The notes beneath the pieces were generated by a model. The model saw only the letters and a program-made list of their open reading frames with translations. It searched no databases and was not told the origin of the DNA. The position numbers and the translations under genes were made by a program. From NCBI GenBank assembly GCA_022565695.1, contig JAIUME010000007.1, positions 158,040-222,039 of the forward strand: 64,000 bases of DNA, in the 5' to 3' direction. This DNA is from Alcanivorax sp. GTDB taxonomy: Bacteria > Pseudomonadota > Gammaproteobacteria > Pseudomonadales > Alcanivoracaceae. Of the stretch, positions 1 through 7,577 are shown one piece after another. Position 1 is the first letter of the stretch. Every line of letters starts with the position of its first letter.

Positions 1-713
1 TGGGTGAGCATTGCTCCATGGCCGAACGGCGTGCGGATGATGCGGCCCGGGACGTGGTGCAGTGGCTCAAGTGCCAGTTCATGGAGCAGCACATCGGCGA
101 CGAGTTCGAAGGTGTGATCAGCGGCGTGACCGGCTTCGGCCTGTTCGTGCAGATCAACGATCTGTATGTGGATGGCCTGGTGCACGTGGCCAACCTGGAC
201 AGTGATTACTACCACTACGATGCCAAGCGCCACATGCTGATTGGCGAGTCATCTGGCCGACAGTTCCAGCTGGGTGACAGCATTCGTGTGCAGGTGGCGG
301 CGGTGCATGTGGAAGACCGCAAGGTTGATCTGCAGCTGGCGAAAAACTGGCAGCCTGCCGGCAAGAACAGCCGTAGCCGCAGCCGCGGCGGGCCGACCCG
401 CCAGGCACTGGCCGAGGGTCGTGTTGGTAATAATAAGGACGGCAACGCGAAAGGTGCGGGCAGGGGTGCAGGAAGAGGTGCTGGAAGAGGTGCAGGAAGA
501 GGCGCTGGCAAAGGCGGTGGCCAGGGCGCAGGCAAGAGTGGCAGCAGAGGCGGCCGGGGTTCCGGTGGCGGCAAGGCGGCGGGTGACAAGTCACCGGCAG
601 CGGGCAAATCAGCGAATCAGTCAGGCAGCAAACCGGCCAACAAGACCGCTGACAAGCCATCAGGCGCTGCGCGCCCGAAGAAAGCGGCGACCCGTACGCG
701 CAGAAAGCGCTGA
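1..713 (+). CDS. rnr: Ribonuclease R, C-terminal part (5' end outside window)
   Basis: This is the end of the 3'-5' exoribonuclease RNase R, which degrades structured RNA. The frame is already open at base 3 and reads GEHCS-M-AERRADDAARDV, the conserved stretch just before the C-terminal S1 domain of RNase R, so the ATG at 18 is internal. The S1 RNA-binding domain follows (GVISGVTGFGLFVQ, then DGLVHVANL). After it comes a basic low-complexity tail of about 110 residues built from GAGR/GAGK repeats and a Lys/Ala/Ser/Pro-rich end finishing RTRRKR. A basic tail is normal for RNase R, but this one is long and very repetitive. rlmB follows 24 bp later, the order also seen in E. coli (rnr-rlmB). 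Confidence 0.95.
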   Translation, partial: GEHCSMAERRADDAARDVVQWLKCQFMEQHIGDEFEGVISGVTGFGLFVQINDLYVDGLVHVANLDSDYYHYDAKRHMLIGESSGRQFQLGDSIRVQVAAVHVEDRKVDLQLAKNWQPAGKNSRSRSRGGPTRQALAEGRVGNNKDGNAKGAGRGAGRGAGRGAGRGAGKGGGQGAGKSGSRGGRGSGGGKAAGDKSPAAGKSANQSGSKPANKTADKPSGAARPKKAATRTRRKR

Positions 714-737
714 GCGTCATGCGCAGGATTTGCGATC

Positions 738-1502
738 ATGAGTAAACCTATCTGGTACTCCGGCCTGCATGCCGTGGCGTCACTGCTGCGGCATCGGCCT
801 GAGGCCATCCTGGAAATGTACGTGCTGGAGAGCCGCGCGGAGCGTGGTGAAGACCGGCTCAGTCGTGTCTGCGACGAAGCGGTGCGGTTGGGCGTGACGC
901 CTCGCCCGGTGGGGCGTGAGACGCTGGAAAAGCATGCCGGCCCACAACACCAGGGTGTGGCCGTGCGGGCACGTCCCCGGGCGCCGGGGGATGAGCAGGA
1001 TCTGCTGACACATCTGGCCAGCTTGTCTCGCGCTGCGCTGGTGCTGGTCCTGGACGGTGTCACCGACCCCCATAACCTGGGCGCCTGCCTGCGTACCGCT
1101 GATGCGGTGGGGGCCGATGCTGTGGTGGTGCCTCGTCGCAACGCCTGCGGTCTGACGCCGGTGGCCTGTCGCAGTGCAGCGGGCGCGGCGGAAAGCGTGC
1201 CTTACTTCGAGATCGGCAACCTTGCCCGCACTCTGGATCAGTTGCGTGACAGCGGGCTGTGGGTGGTCGGCACGGGGCTGGGCGACGGTAGCCAGCGCCT
1301 GCATGATTTTGTGCCCGAGGGGCCGCTGGTTGTGGTCATGGGAGCAGAGGGGGACGGCATGCGCCGTCTTACCCGCGACAAGTGTGATTACCTGCTGGAA
1401 ATCCCCATGGTCGGCGAGGTGGAAAGCCTGAACGTGTCCGTCGCTACCGCCGTCGTGCTCTATCATCTGGCCGGTCCACGGCTGAGTGCTCCCTTAGCGT
1501 AG
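738..1502 (+). CDS. rlmB: 23S rRNA (guanosine-2251-2'-O)-methyltransferase RlmB
   Basis: A SpoU-family SAM-dependent methyltransferase that 2'-O-methylates G2251 in the peptidyl-transferase region of 23S rRNA. The 254 residues match the family length. An N-terminal substrate-binding region begins WYSGLHAVASLL. The three SPOUT motifs are visible: DGVTDPHNLGACLRTADA (motif 1), VVVMGAEGDGMRRL (motif 2) and IPMVGEVESLNVSVATAVVLY (motif 3, knot). It is probably cotranscribed with rnr. The 3' end overlaps the converging secreted-protein gene by 9 bp. Confidence 0.95.
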   Translation: MSKPIWYSGLHAVASLLRHRPEAILEMYVLESRAERGEDRLSRVCDEAVRLGVTPRPVGRETLEKHAGPQHQGVAVRARPRAPGDEQDLLTHLASLSRAALVLVLDGVTDPHNLGACLRTADAVGADAVVVPRRNACGLTPVACRSAAGAAESVPYFEIGNLARTLDQLRDSGLWVVGTGLGDGSQRLHDFVPEGPLVVVMGAEGDGMRRLTRDKCDYLLEIPMVGEVESLNVSVATAVVLYHLAGPRLSAPLA

Positions 1503-2084
1503 CTGCACCTGCACCGGGTGTGGCTCGGGGGCTCTGACTTCGAGCTTTGGCGGGTATCCTGAATCGGTATCTTTCGGCGCCAGCATGTCCGGCGCCAGCA
1601 TCAGGCGTTCGGGAATGCTGATCGCGCTGTAGTCAGTGCCGCGTGTCGGTGTCGGCTCGCTGGCCAGTGCCTCGCGGGCCATGCTGTCCGCAGGCAGCGG
1701 GGGCAGGGGGAAGCTGATGTGCGTGGTGCGCTCGAAGCGCCGCGGCTCCCGGTAGCGGGGCTGCTCGTAGCCGCGCGCATTGTCGACGGCCTGCTCCAGA
1801 TCTTCAGGGCCGGTGACCCGGTGCCAGGGCTTCATGCCCTCGCCCAGAGCAGGCTGCTGCGGGGCCGCATCGGCGCGTGGGGCCCGGTCCGGCATGGCGC
1901 CCTGGCGCCAGGCAAGCATGTCTGCGACGAAAGCCTGTGCGTCGTCATACTCGGACATCACCGGGCGTCCGTCCGCCATGGTCGATCCGGTCACCAGCCA
2001 CAGCACACTGCTCAGGAGCAGTGTGGCGGTCAGGCCGAGAGGACGCGGGTGATCAACTGCCGGGTGCACAGGCCATGCAGCCAT
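1494..2084 (-). CDS. Putative secreted protein, diverged paralogue of its upstream neighbour
   Basis: Not a family I recognise. From the ATG at 2084 (GGGGTG stands about 8 bases upstream) it has 196 residues, with a hydrophobic segment LTATLLLSSVLWLVTG near the N terminus that looks like a signal sequence or anchor. The mature part is rich in Pro, Arg and Glu. Two stretches resemble the upstream gene product: SEYDDAQAFVADMLAWRQ (compare ESYTDYSAFIVDIMNFKR) and FERTTHISFPLPPLPADSMA (compare YDRSTSRSFSLSGLSGNELA). The two look like a tandem duplication that has diverged. The start overlaps the end of the upstream gene by about 30 bp, suggesting translational coupling. An ATG at 2117 is also possible. 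Confidence 0.65.
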   Translation of the reverse strand: MAAWPVHPAVDHPRPLGLTATLLLSSVLWLVTGSTMADGRPVMSEYDDAQAFVADMLAWRQGAMPDRAPRADAAPQQPALGEGMKPWHRVTGPEDLEQAVDNARGYEQPRYREPRRFERTTHISFPLPPLPADSMAREALASEPTPTRGTDYSAISIPERLMLAPDMLAPKDTDSGYPPKLEVRAPEPHPVQVQLR

Positions 2085-2787
2085 AGACGACACCCCGGGT
2101 CCGCAGCACCTGGTCATCAGCGTCGAGATAGAGGATCAGATTGCCACGCACCACAACAGAAGCAAGCGGCAGATTGACGCCGCTGACCTCCTCATAGAGG
2201 GCCAGTAACTCGCTTTGTTGCCGGCCTTCCCTCAGGCGTGCGATGACCCGTTCCAGATCGTCTCCGCGCCAGTCCTCCGGCAGTTCCACATACGCTGATG
2301 CGGGCAACTGCAGCGGAATGTCAGGGTTGCCGAGCCGGAGCCTTTGCGTGGCCAGCTCGTTGCCGCTCAGGCCGCTCAGCGAAAAGCTTCGGGACGTGCT
2401 GCGGTCATACCAGGTGGTGTGGCGCTGGTAGTCGAATGCCGGGCGCCGGGCGGCGTCCGCGAGGGCGTCTCCGAGCGTCGGCGTGGGCTGCCCGGACTCG
2501 CGCTCGACGGTTTGCTCATAGAGTGCAGGGCAATGCTCTTGATGTCGGCTATGCCGCTCTTCAAGGCGTTTGAAATTCATGATGTCGACGATGAAGGCGC
2601 TGTAGTCGGTGTAGGACTCCAGCAGGGGCCGTTCCGGCAAGGAGATACGTTGATCGCAGTCAGCGCCGTGACTTGAGGGGCTCAGCAAGAGGCCACTCAG
2701 CAGCAGGCCAGGCAGAAGCTGGCGGCAGCGCGTCAAGGCCGTCGACGACGTGAGTGAAGGTGCACGTAATACAGCGGGGCGTTTCAT
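2053..2787 (-). CDS. Putative secreted protein, first of a tandem pair
   Basis: Function unknown. It has 244 residues with an N-terminal signal-like region: basic residues, then LLPGLLLSGLLLSPSSHGA, probably cleaved near HGA-DC. The mature protein has conserved-looking blocks SYTDYSAFIVDIMNFKRLEERH and RSTSRSFSLSGLSGNELATQRL, both echoed in the downstream gene. Its C-terminal half (DDLERVIARLREGRQQSELLALYEEVSGVNLPLASVVVRGNLILYLDADDQVLR) is lacking or unrecognisable in the neighbour. Four cysteines could form disulfides after export. No ribosome-binding site is obvious before the ATG. It reads away from the divergent rpsF promoter region. Confidence 0.7.
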   Translation of the reverse strand: MKRPAVLRAPSLTSSTALTRCRQLLPGLLLSGLLLSPSSHGADCDQRISLPERPLLESYTDYSAFIVDIMNFKRLEERHSRHQEHCPALYEQTVERESGQPTPTLGDALADAARRPAFDYQRHTTWYDRSTSRSFSLSGLSGNELATQRLRLGNPDIPLQLPASAYVELPEDWRGDDLERVIARLREGRQQSELLALYEEVSGVNLPLASVVVRGNLILYLDADDQVLRTRGVVYGCMACAPGS

Positions 2788-2807
2788 GGCATGAGCCCGT
2801 TCTGTTT

Positions 2808-2830
2808 ATTGTTGTTGTAGTTGTAGTAGC
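2808..2830. repeat. Short TTG/TAG triplet-like run upstream of the secreted gene pair
   Basis: A TTATTGTTGTTGTAGTTG-type run followed by TAGTAG lies in the 321-bp divergent spacer between the secreted-protein gene and rpsF. The rest of that spacer holds the rpsF promoter and GC-rich sequence with no gene I can support. Confidence 0.4.
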
Positions 2831-2976
2831 CCCTTGGAGAATACGGTCTCTGGCCAAGGCTGGCAATCCCGCCGGATGAGCGGTATCCGGGCAGGCCGGG
2901 CGCCTCGCGCGCCTGATGTGGCGGTAACTGTGGCGGCACATGTGGCAGCACCTTTGGCAGTAAGGCGGGCTTTCCC

Positions 2977-3005
2977 TTGAGTTTGGCGGGTCAGCGGGCT
3001 AGAAT
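2977..3005 (+). promoter_or_regulatory. Sigma-70 type promoter of the rpsF operon
   Basis: TTGAGT (2977-2982) and TAGAAT (3000-3005) are spaced by exactly 17 bp. Transcription should begin about 3012, giving a leader of roughly 95 nt before rpsF. That leader could hold the S6:S18 autoregulatory site known from other bacteria, but I did not fold it. Confidence 0.65.
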
Positions 3006-3108
3006 CGCGCCCCTTCCCGGAATCAGGGCCTGCCTGGCATGCCGTTTTCCGGGGACTCCTTGCCTCACCGCCGGTGCGGGAGGCTGCCAAATCCGTAAGG
3101 AGCTGACA

Positions 3109-3450
3109 ATGCGTCATTACGAAATCGTGTTCCTGGTCCACCCGGACCAGAGTGAGCAGGTGCCTGCCATGATCGAGCGCTATAGCGCGCAGATCAAGGA
3201 AGCCAACGGCACTATTCACCGCCTTGAAGACTGGGGCCGCCGTCAACTGGCTTACCCGATCAACAAGATCCACAAGGCACATTATGTGCTGATGAACGTC
3301 GAGTGCGACGGCGAGACACTCGCGGAGCTGGAGAACACCTTCCGCTTCAACGACGCCGTGATCCGCAACATGGTGATGCGCCGTGACGAAGCTGTTACCG
3401 AAGCTTCATCACTGGCCAAGTCGAACGAGAAGGAGGAGGTCGCCAGCTGA
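3109..3450 (+). CDS. rpsF: 30S ribosomal protein bS6
   Basis: bS6 binds 16S rRNA together with bS18 in the platform of the small subunit. The start at 3109 is fixed by AAGGAG at 3097-3102 and by the family N terminus [18 protein letters not shown]; the longer in-frame extension upstream is not conserved. It has 113 residues. The core [21 protein letters not shown] and the [12 protein letters not shown] strand are typical. It is first in rpsF-priB-rpsR-rplI, and the end of the gene carries the strong ribosome-binding site of priB. Confidence 0.97.
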   Translation: MRHYEIVFLVHPDQSEQVPAMIERYSAQIKEANGTIHRLEDWGRRQLAYPINKIHKAHYVLMNVECDGETLAELENTFRFNDAVIRNMVMRRDEAVTEASSLAKSNEKEEVAS

Positions 3451-3764
3451 GCCAGGCAGAGCGCAATGACTGCGAACTGACCGGCGCGATACACACACTT
3501 GAACGGCCGCGTCTGACCCCCGCCGGGGTGCCCACCAGAAAACTCTGGCTCGAGCACCGCTCCCGGCAGCAGGAGGATGGCGCAGCACGGGAAGTCCAGG
3601 CCCGAATAGGGGTGGTACTGACCGGCGAGGCCCTGATAGCACTGAGCAATCAGCTGCAGGAAGGGGATCGCATCAGAGTCCGGGGGTTTCTGGCCCGGGC
3701 CGGGTTCAAGGGTGAAGCGCGGGATCGTTTGCATCTGCATGCCGAACAGCTGGAATGTCTCTGA
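3447..3764 (+). CDS. priB: Primosomal replication protein PriB, probable CTG start
   Basis: PriB is a dimeric OB-fold single-strand DNA-binding protein that helps PriA reload DnaB at stalled forks. The first ATG/GTG/TTG in frame is GTG 3528, but starting there would lose the first strand. Upstream in the same frame the sequence reads [23 protein letters not shown], which matches the beginning of E. coli PriB (NRLVLSGTV...SPSGIP). The only sensible initiation codon is CTG 3447-3449, which overlaps the rpsF stop as CTGA and sits 7 bases after AAGGAGGAGG (3430-3439). This gives 105 residues, against 104 in E. coli. LEHRS and the C-terminal LHLHAEQLE are family hallmarks. The gene is confident; the CTG start is inferred. 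Confidence 0.85.
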   Translation: MSQAERNDCELTGAIHTLERPRLTPAGVPTRKLWLEHRSRQQEDGAAREVQARIGVVLTGEALIALSNQLQEGDRIRVRGFLARAGFKGEARDRLHLHAEQLECL

Positions 3765-3791
3765 CTACGCGAATTTTTAGGAGCAAGTCTC

Positions 3792-4022
3792 ATGGCACGT
3801 TTTTTCCGCCGTCGTAAGTTCTGCCGCTTTACCGCGGAAGGTGTGGTCCGGATTGATTACAAGGATCTGGAAACCCTGAAAGCCTATGTCACCGAAACCG
3901 GCAAGATCGTACCCAGCCGGATCACAGGCACCAGCGCGCGCTACCAGCGCCAGCTGGCCCAGGCTATCAAGCAGGCTCGTTATCTGGCGCTGTTGCCTTA
4001 CAGCGATTCCCACGACAACTAA
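3792..4022 (+). CDS. rpsR: 30S ribosomal protein bS18
   Basis: The 76-residue partner of bS6 on the 30S platform. The N terminus [13 protein letters not shown] and the core [50 protein letters not shown] are diagnostic. AGGAG stands 9 bases before the ATG. Only one cysteine (C11) is present, so there is no four-cysteine zinc site. It lies between priB and rplI in the operon. Confidence 0.97.
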   Translation: MARFFRRRKFCRFTAEGVVRIDYKDLETLKAYVTETGKIVPSRITGTSARYQRQLAQAIKQARYLALLPYSDSHDN

Positions 4023-4049
4023 GCCCGGATAAGAGCGAGGTAACAGATC

Positions 4050-4502
4050 ATGCAAGTTATTCTGCTGGACAAGATCAAGAACCTGGGCGACCTGGGTGCA
4101 GTAGTGGATGTGCGCGCCGGTTATGGCCGCAACTTCCTGATTCCCCAGGGCAAGGCACTGCCTGCCACCAAGGCCAATCTGGCTGTGGTGGAAGAGCGCC
4201 GCGTCGAACTGCAAAAGCAAGCTGAAGAAGCGATGGGTGCTGCACAGGCCCGCCTCGAGAAGCTGGCTGACGCACAGGTCACCATCGGCTCGAAAGCCGG
4301 TGACGAGGGCAAACTGTTTGGCTCCATCGGCACCCGTGACATCGCCGAAGCCATCAGCGCCCAGACCGGTGTGGAGATCGAGAAGTCCGAAGTGAAACTG
4401 CCGAACGGCGCCCTGCGCTCCACCGGCGAATTCGAGATCGATCTGCAGCTGCACGCTGAAGTGTCCACAACCATCAAGGTTGCTATCGTCGCTGAAGCCT
4501 GA
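4050..4502 (+). CDS. rplI: 50S ribosomal protein bL9
   Basis: bL9 has two globular domains joined by a long helix and protrudes from the base of the L1 stalk; it helps keep the reading frame. It has 150 residues. The N-terminal domain [36 protein letters not shown] is diagnostic, followed by the helix [24 protein letters not shown] and a C-terminal domain with [28 protein letters not shown] before the ATG supplies the ribosome-binding site. It is the last gene of the operon and a strong terminator follows. Confidence 0.97.
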   Translation: MQVILLDKIKNLGDLGAVVDVRAGYGRNFLIPQGKALPATKANLAVVEERRVELQKQAEEAMGAAQARLEKLADAQVTIGSKAGDEGKLFGSIGTRDIAEAISAQTGVEIEKSEVKLPNGALRSTGEFEIDLQLHAEVSTTIKVAIVAEA

Positions 4503-4519
4503 TTGTACCGGCTGACGCC

Positions 4520-4551
4520 GGCACCGATTGCCCCTCCGGGGGCACGGTGCC
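4520..4551 (+). other. Stem-loop after rplI, without a T-run
   Basis: GGCACCG and CGGTGCC flank an inner TGCCCC/GGGGCA stem. It lies between the rplI stop and the true terminator and may protect the 3' end of the operon mRNA. Confidence 0.45.
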
Positions 4552-4557
4552 ACAATG

Positions 4558-4591
4558 CGGGCACTGCCTTTCGGGGCAGTGCCCGTTTTTT
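4558..4591 (+). terminator. Rho-independent terminator of the rpsF-rplI operon
   Basis: CGGGCACTGCC pairs perfectly with GGCAGTGCCCG (11 bp) across a short loop and is followed by six T. It separates the ribosomal operon from dnaB. Confidence 0.9.
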
Positions 4592-4604
4592 GTGTTGGGC
4601 CCCC

Positions 4605-4613
4605 TGATATACT
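4605..4613 (+). promoter_or_regulatory. Extended -10 element upstream of dnaB
   Basis: TGATATACT fits the extended -10 form TGnTATAnT and lies 38 bases before the dnaB ATG, just beyond the terminator. I see no good -35 box. Confidence 0.45.
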
Positions 4614-4651
4614 CAAGCCGCAATGAGCGCCCATGGATGACATGACCCACG

Positions 4652-7537
4652 ATGAATGATGTGACCGGACTAGATCAGCATCTGCCTGAGGCGCTGCGCC
4701 TGCCGCCCAATTCTGTGGAAGCCGAACAGGCTGTCCTGGGCGGCCTGATGATCAATAACGACGCCTGGGATCAGGTGTCCGAGCGGCTGGGGGAGCAGGA
4801 TTTCTACCGCAAGGACCATCGGCTGATCTTCCGCGTCATGGTGCAACTGGTGGAGCAGGACCAGCCCCGGGATCTGGTGACGGTGTCCGAAGCACTGGAG
4901 CAGCTGGGGCAACTGGACACGGCGGGGGGCATTGCCTACCTCTCCGAGCTGTCCCGCAATACCCCCAGTGCCGCGAATATTGCCGCCTACGCGGATATTG
5001 TCCGTGAGCGCTCGATTCTGCGGCAGCTGATCCAGATCTCCCAGAAAGTGGCCGACCGCGCGTTCCGCCCGGAAGGGGCGTCCAGCAACGAGATTCTGGA
5101 TCAGGCCGAGTCCGCCATCTTCGAGATTGCCGAGCAACAGAATCGCGGCACCGGGCCGGAAGGCATCAAGAGCATTCTCAAGAAAGCCGTCGACCGGATC
5201 GACGAGCTGTACCGCACCAAGTCCGCGGTCACCGGCCTGTCCACCGGCTTTACCGAACTCGACCGGATGACCTCCGGCATGCAGCCCGCCGACATGATCG
5301 TCGTGGCCGCACGGCCCTCCATGGGCAAATGCATCATGGCCGGTTCACGCCTGGTGGACCCGGAGACGGGCGCGCTGGTGACCATTGATGCACTGGTGGC
5401 GGCCCAGCGCGCGCGGCTGCTGACCCTGGATGATCGCTTCCGGCTGGGCACCGCCAGTGCCTCGGCGTTCGTCGACGATGGCATCAAGCCGGTGTTCCGC
5501 GTACGCACCGCCAGTGGCCGTGAAATCTGCACCACACTGACGCACCCCTTCCTGACCGGCGACGGCTGGCAACCGCTGGGGCAGATCGGTGTTGGCGAGC
5601 GCGTCGCCGTGCCGCGCCAGATTCCGGTATTCGGCCATGACGCGCTGCCGGAACACGAAGTGCGGGCGCTGGCCTATTTCATTGCCGATGGCGGCACCAC
5701 GCAGACCTGTCCGATGTTCACCAATCGCGATGAGCGTTTGCTGGCGGACTTCGAGCAAGCCGTTGCGGCCTTTGGCGGCCATCAATGTCGACGCATCGAT
5801 GACGGGCAACGTACGCCGACATTACGTGTCAGCCGTGACATGACGCTGATCGCTGACGTGCGGGCCGGGTTTGCCCTGGCCCTGAAGCGATTGCTGACAG
5901 AGCTGCGCCTGACCGGTGAAGCCCTGTCGCAACTGCTGGGCGTGAGCAAGGCCACCGTCAGCTATTGGTGCAACGGTAGAGCGGTGCCCGCCGCAGGCAC
6001 GTTCGAGCAGCTTTGTGTGGCGCTGAAAGTCACACCGGCAGAGCTGGGGCTGCCTCGGCATGTTGCCGGTGCGAAGAATGGCCCTAACGGCGTCCGTCTG
6101 TTCCTGGAACAGCATGGTGTCTGGGCATGCAGCGCCCTGGAAAAAACACTGCCGGATGCGGTATTCCGTTTACCTCGCAACCAGCTTGCCCTGTTCCTGA
6201 ATCGTCTGTTTGCCTGCGACGGCAGCGCTTTTGTGCAGGGCAATGGACAGGCCCGGATCAGCTATGCCTCGTCCAGCCCTGCGCTGATTCGTGGTGTGCA
6301 GCATCTGCTGTTGCGCTTCGGTGTCCTGGCCAAGGTGCGTCGCAAGCAGCATCGCTATCCCGGCCTGAAGCAGTCGCCCTGCGAACTGGAAATCATGGAC
6401 CAGGCCAGCCTGGCGACCTTTGTTCGCGAGATCGGTATCTTCGGCAAGGAGGATGCGGTGGCGCGTGTTATGGCGGCGCTTGACGGCAAGCGTGCGCACA
6501 GCAACCGCGACAGCCTGCCGCCGTCGGTGAATCGCTATGTGCTGGCCCGCAAGGGGGATGACAGCTGGGCAGACTGTTTTGCCCGTGTCGGGCAGGCATG
6601 CCCGCCAGGCTACAATCCGCATCTTGTTGGCCGCAGCGAGCGGCACCTGTCCCGGTCGAGAGCAGCAGAGTTTGCCCGGCTGTTTGATGATGACTACCTG
6701 GCCAGTCTGGCTACTTCGGATGTGTACTGGGACGAGATTACCGCCATCGACTACATCGGCGAGCATCAGGTCTACGATCTGACGGTGCCGGGCACGCACA
6801 ATTTTGTCGCCGAGGATTTCTGCGTCCACAACACCACCTTCGCGATGAACCTGGTGGAGCATGTGGCCATCAAGGAAGACAAGCCGGTGCTGGTGTTCTC
6901 CATGGAGATGCCCTCCGATTCGCTGGTCATGCGGATGCTGTCCTCCCTGGGGCGCATCAACCAGCAGAATGTGCGTTCCGGGCGACTGGAAGCGGACGAC
7001 TGGCCGCGCATCAGTTCGGCCATTCAGCTGCTGTCCGAGCGCAAGCTGTTCATTGATGACACCGGCGGCCTGTCGCCTATGGAGATGCGCGCCCGGGCCC
7101 GTCGTGTGGCGCGGGAATGCGGTGGGCTGGGCATGATCATGATCGATTATCTGCAGCTGATGCAGGTGCCGGGCTCGGATAACCGGGTCAACGAGATTTC
7201 GGAAATCTCCCGCTCTGTGAAGGGGCTGGCCAAGGAACTGGGTGTGCCGGTGGTGGTGCTCTCGCAGTTGAACCGCTCGCTGGAGCAGCGCCCCAACAAA
7301 CGGCCGGTGATGTCTGACCTGCGGGAATCCGGGGCTATCGAGCAGGACGCCGACGTGATCATCTTCCTGTACCGCGATGAGGTCTACAACAAGGACTCGC
7401 AGGAAAAGGGCATCGCCGAGATCATTATCGGCAAGCAGCGGAACGGCCCTATCGGCACCCTCCGTCTGGCATTCCGTGGCGAGTTCACGCGCTTTGATGA
7501 TCTGGCCCCCGAGTACTATCAGGACTATTCGGAATGA
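4652..7537 (+). CDS. dnaB: Replicative DNA helicase DnaB interrupted by an intein
   Basis: DnaB is the hexameric ATP-driven helicase that opens the replication fork. The 961-residue precursor is host protein at 1-226 and 728-961 (460 residues together, normal for DnaB) with a 501-residue intein at 227-727. The intein splits the Walker A loop: ARPSMGK is left of it and TTFAMN right of it, so ATPase activity should require splicing. The N-terminal domain (LPPNSVEAEQAVLGGLMI) and the right-hand RecA-like domain with the Walker B region GMIMIDYLQLM and VVLSQLNRSLEQRPNKRPVMSDLRESGAIEQDADVI are well conserved. alr starts 40 bp downstream, as in other gammaproteobacteria (dnaB-alr). There is no strong ribosome-binding site. 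Confidence 0.97.
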   Translation: MNDVTGLDQHLPEALRLPPNSVEAEQAVLGGLMINNDAWDQVSERLGEQDFYRKDHRLIFRVMVQLVEQDQPRDLVTVSEALEQLGQLDTAGGIAYLSELSRNTPSAANIAAYADIVRERSILRQLIQISQKVADRAFRPEGASSNEILDQAESAIFEIAEQQNRGTGPEGIKSILKKAVDRIDELYRTKSAVTGLSTGFTELDRMTSGMQPADMIVVAARPSMGKCIMAGSRLVDPETGALVTIDALVAAQRARLLTLDDRFRLGTASASAFVDDGIKPVFRVRTASGREICTTLTHPFLTGDGWQPLGQIGVGERVAVPRQIPVFGHDALPEHEVRALAYFIADGGTTQTCPMFTNRDERLLADFEQAVAAFGGHQCRRIDDGQRTPTLRVSRDMTLIADVRAGFALALKRLLTELRLTGEALSQLLGVSKATVSYWCNGRAVPAAGTFEQLCVALKVTPAELGLPRHVAGAKNGPNGVRLFLEQHGVWACSALEKTLPDAVFRLPRNQLALFLNRLFACDGSAFVQGNGQARISYASSSPALIRGVQHLLLRFGVLAKVRRKQHRYPGLKQSPCELEIMDQASLATFVREIGIFGKEDAVARVMAALDGKRAHSNRDSLPPSVNRYVLARKGDDSWADCFARVGQACPPGYNPHLVGRSERHLSRSRAAEFARLFDDDYLASLATSDVYWDEITAIDYIGEHQVYDLTVPGTHNFVAEDFCVHNTTFAMNLVEHVAIKEDKPVLVFSMEMPSDSLVMRMLSSLGRINQQNVRSGRLEADDWPRISSAIQLLSERKLFIDDTGGLSPMEMRARARRVARECGGLGMIMIDYLQLMQVPGSDNRVNEISEISRSVKGLAKELGVPVVVLSQLNRSLEQRPNKRPVMSDLRESGAIEQDADVIIFLYRDEVYNKDSQEKGIAEIIIGKQRNGPIGTLRLAFRGEFTRFDDLAPEYYQDYSE
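5330..6832 (+). mobile_element. DnaB intein with LAGLIDADG homing endonuclease and an internal helix-turn-helix
   Basis: A self-splicing protein element, probably also a homing endonuclease gene. Boundaries come from chemistry and from the host alignment: Cys at residue 227 (TGC 5330), penultimate His726, terminal Asn727, and Thr728 as +1 nucleophile. Splicing block B is TLTHPFLTGDGW (about 295-306). Block F is YDLTVPGTHNFVAEDFCVHN at the end. The two LAGLIDADG helices are LAYFIADGG (about 340-348) and FLNRLFACDGSA (about 515-526). Between them, about 423-470, lies a segment like an XRE-type HTH: LRLTGEALSQLLGVSKATVSYWCNGRAVP. The acidic residue in each LAGLIDADG helix is present (ADGG, CDGS), so the nuclease may be active. 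The base composition looks like that of the host gene. Confidence 0.93.
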
Positions 7538-7577
7538 TCGGAACGATGGCCGTGCCGGGAACGCGGAGTCTGGTCCC

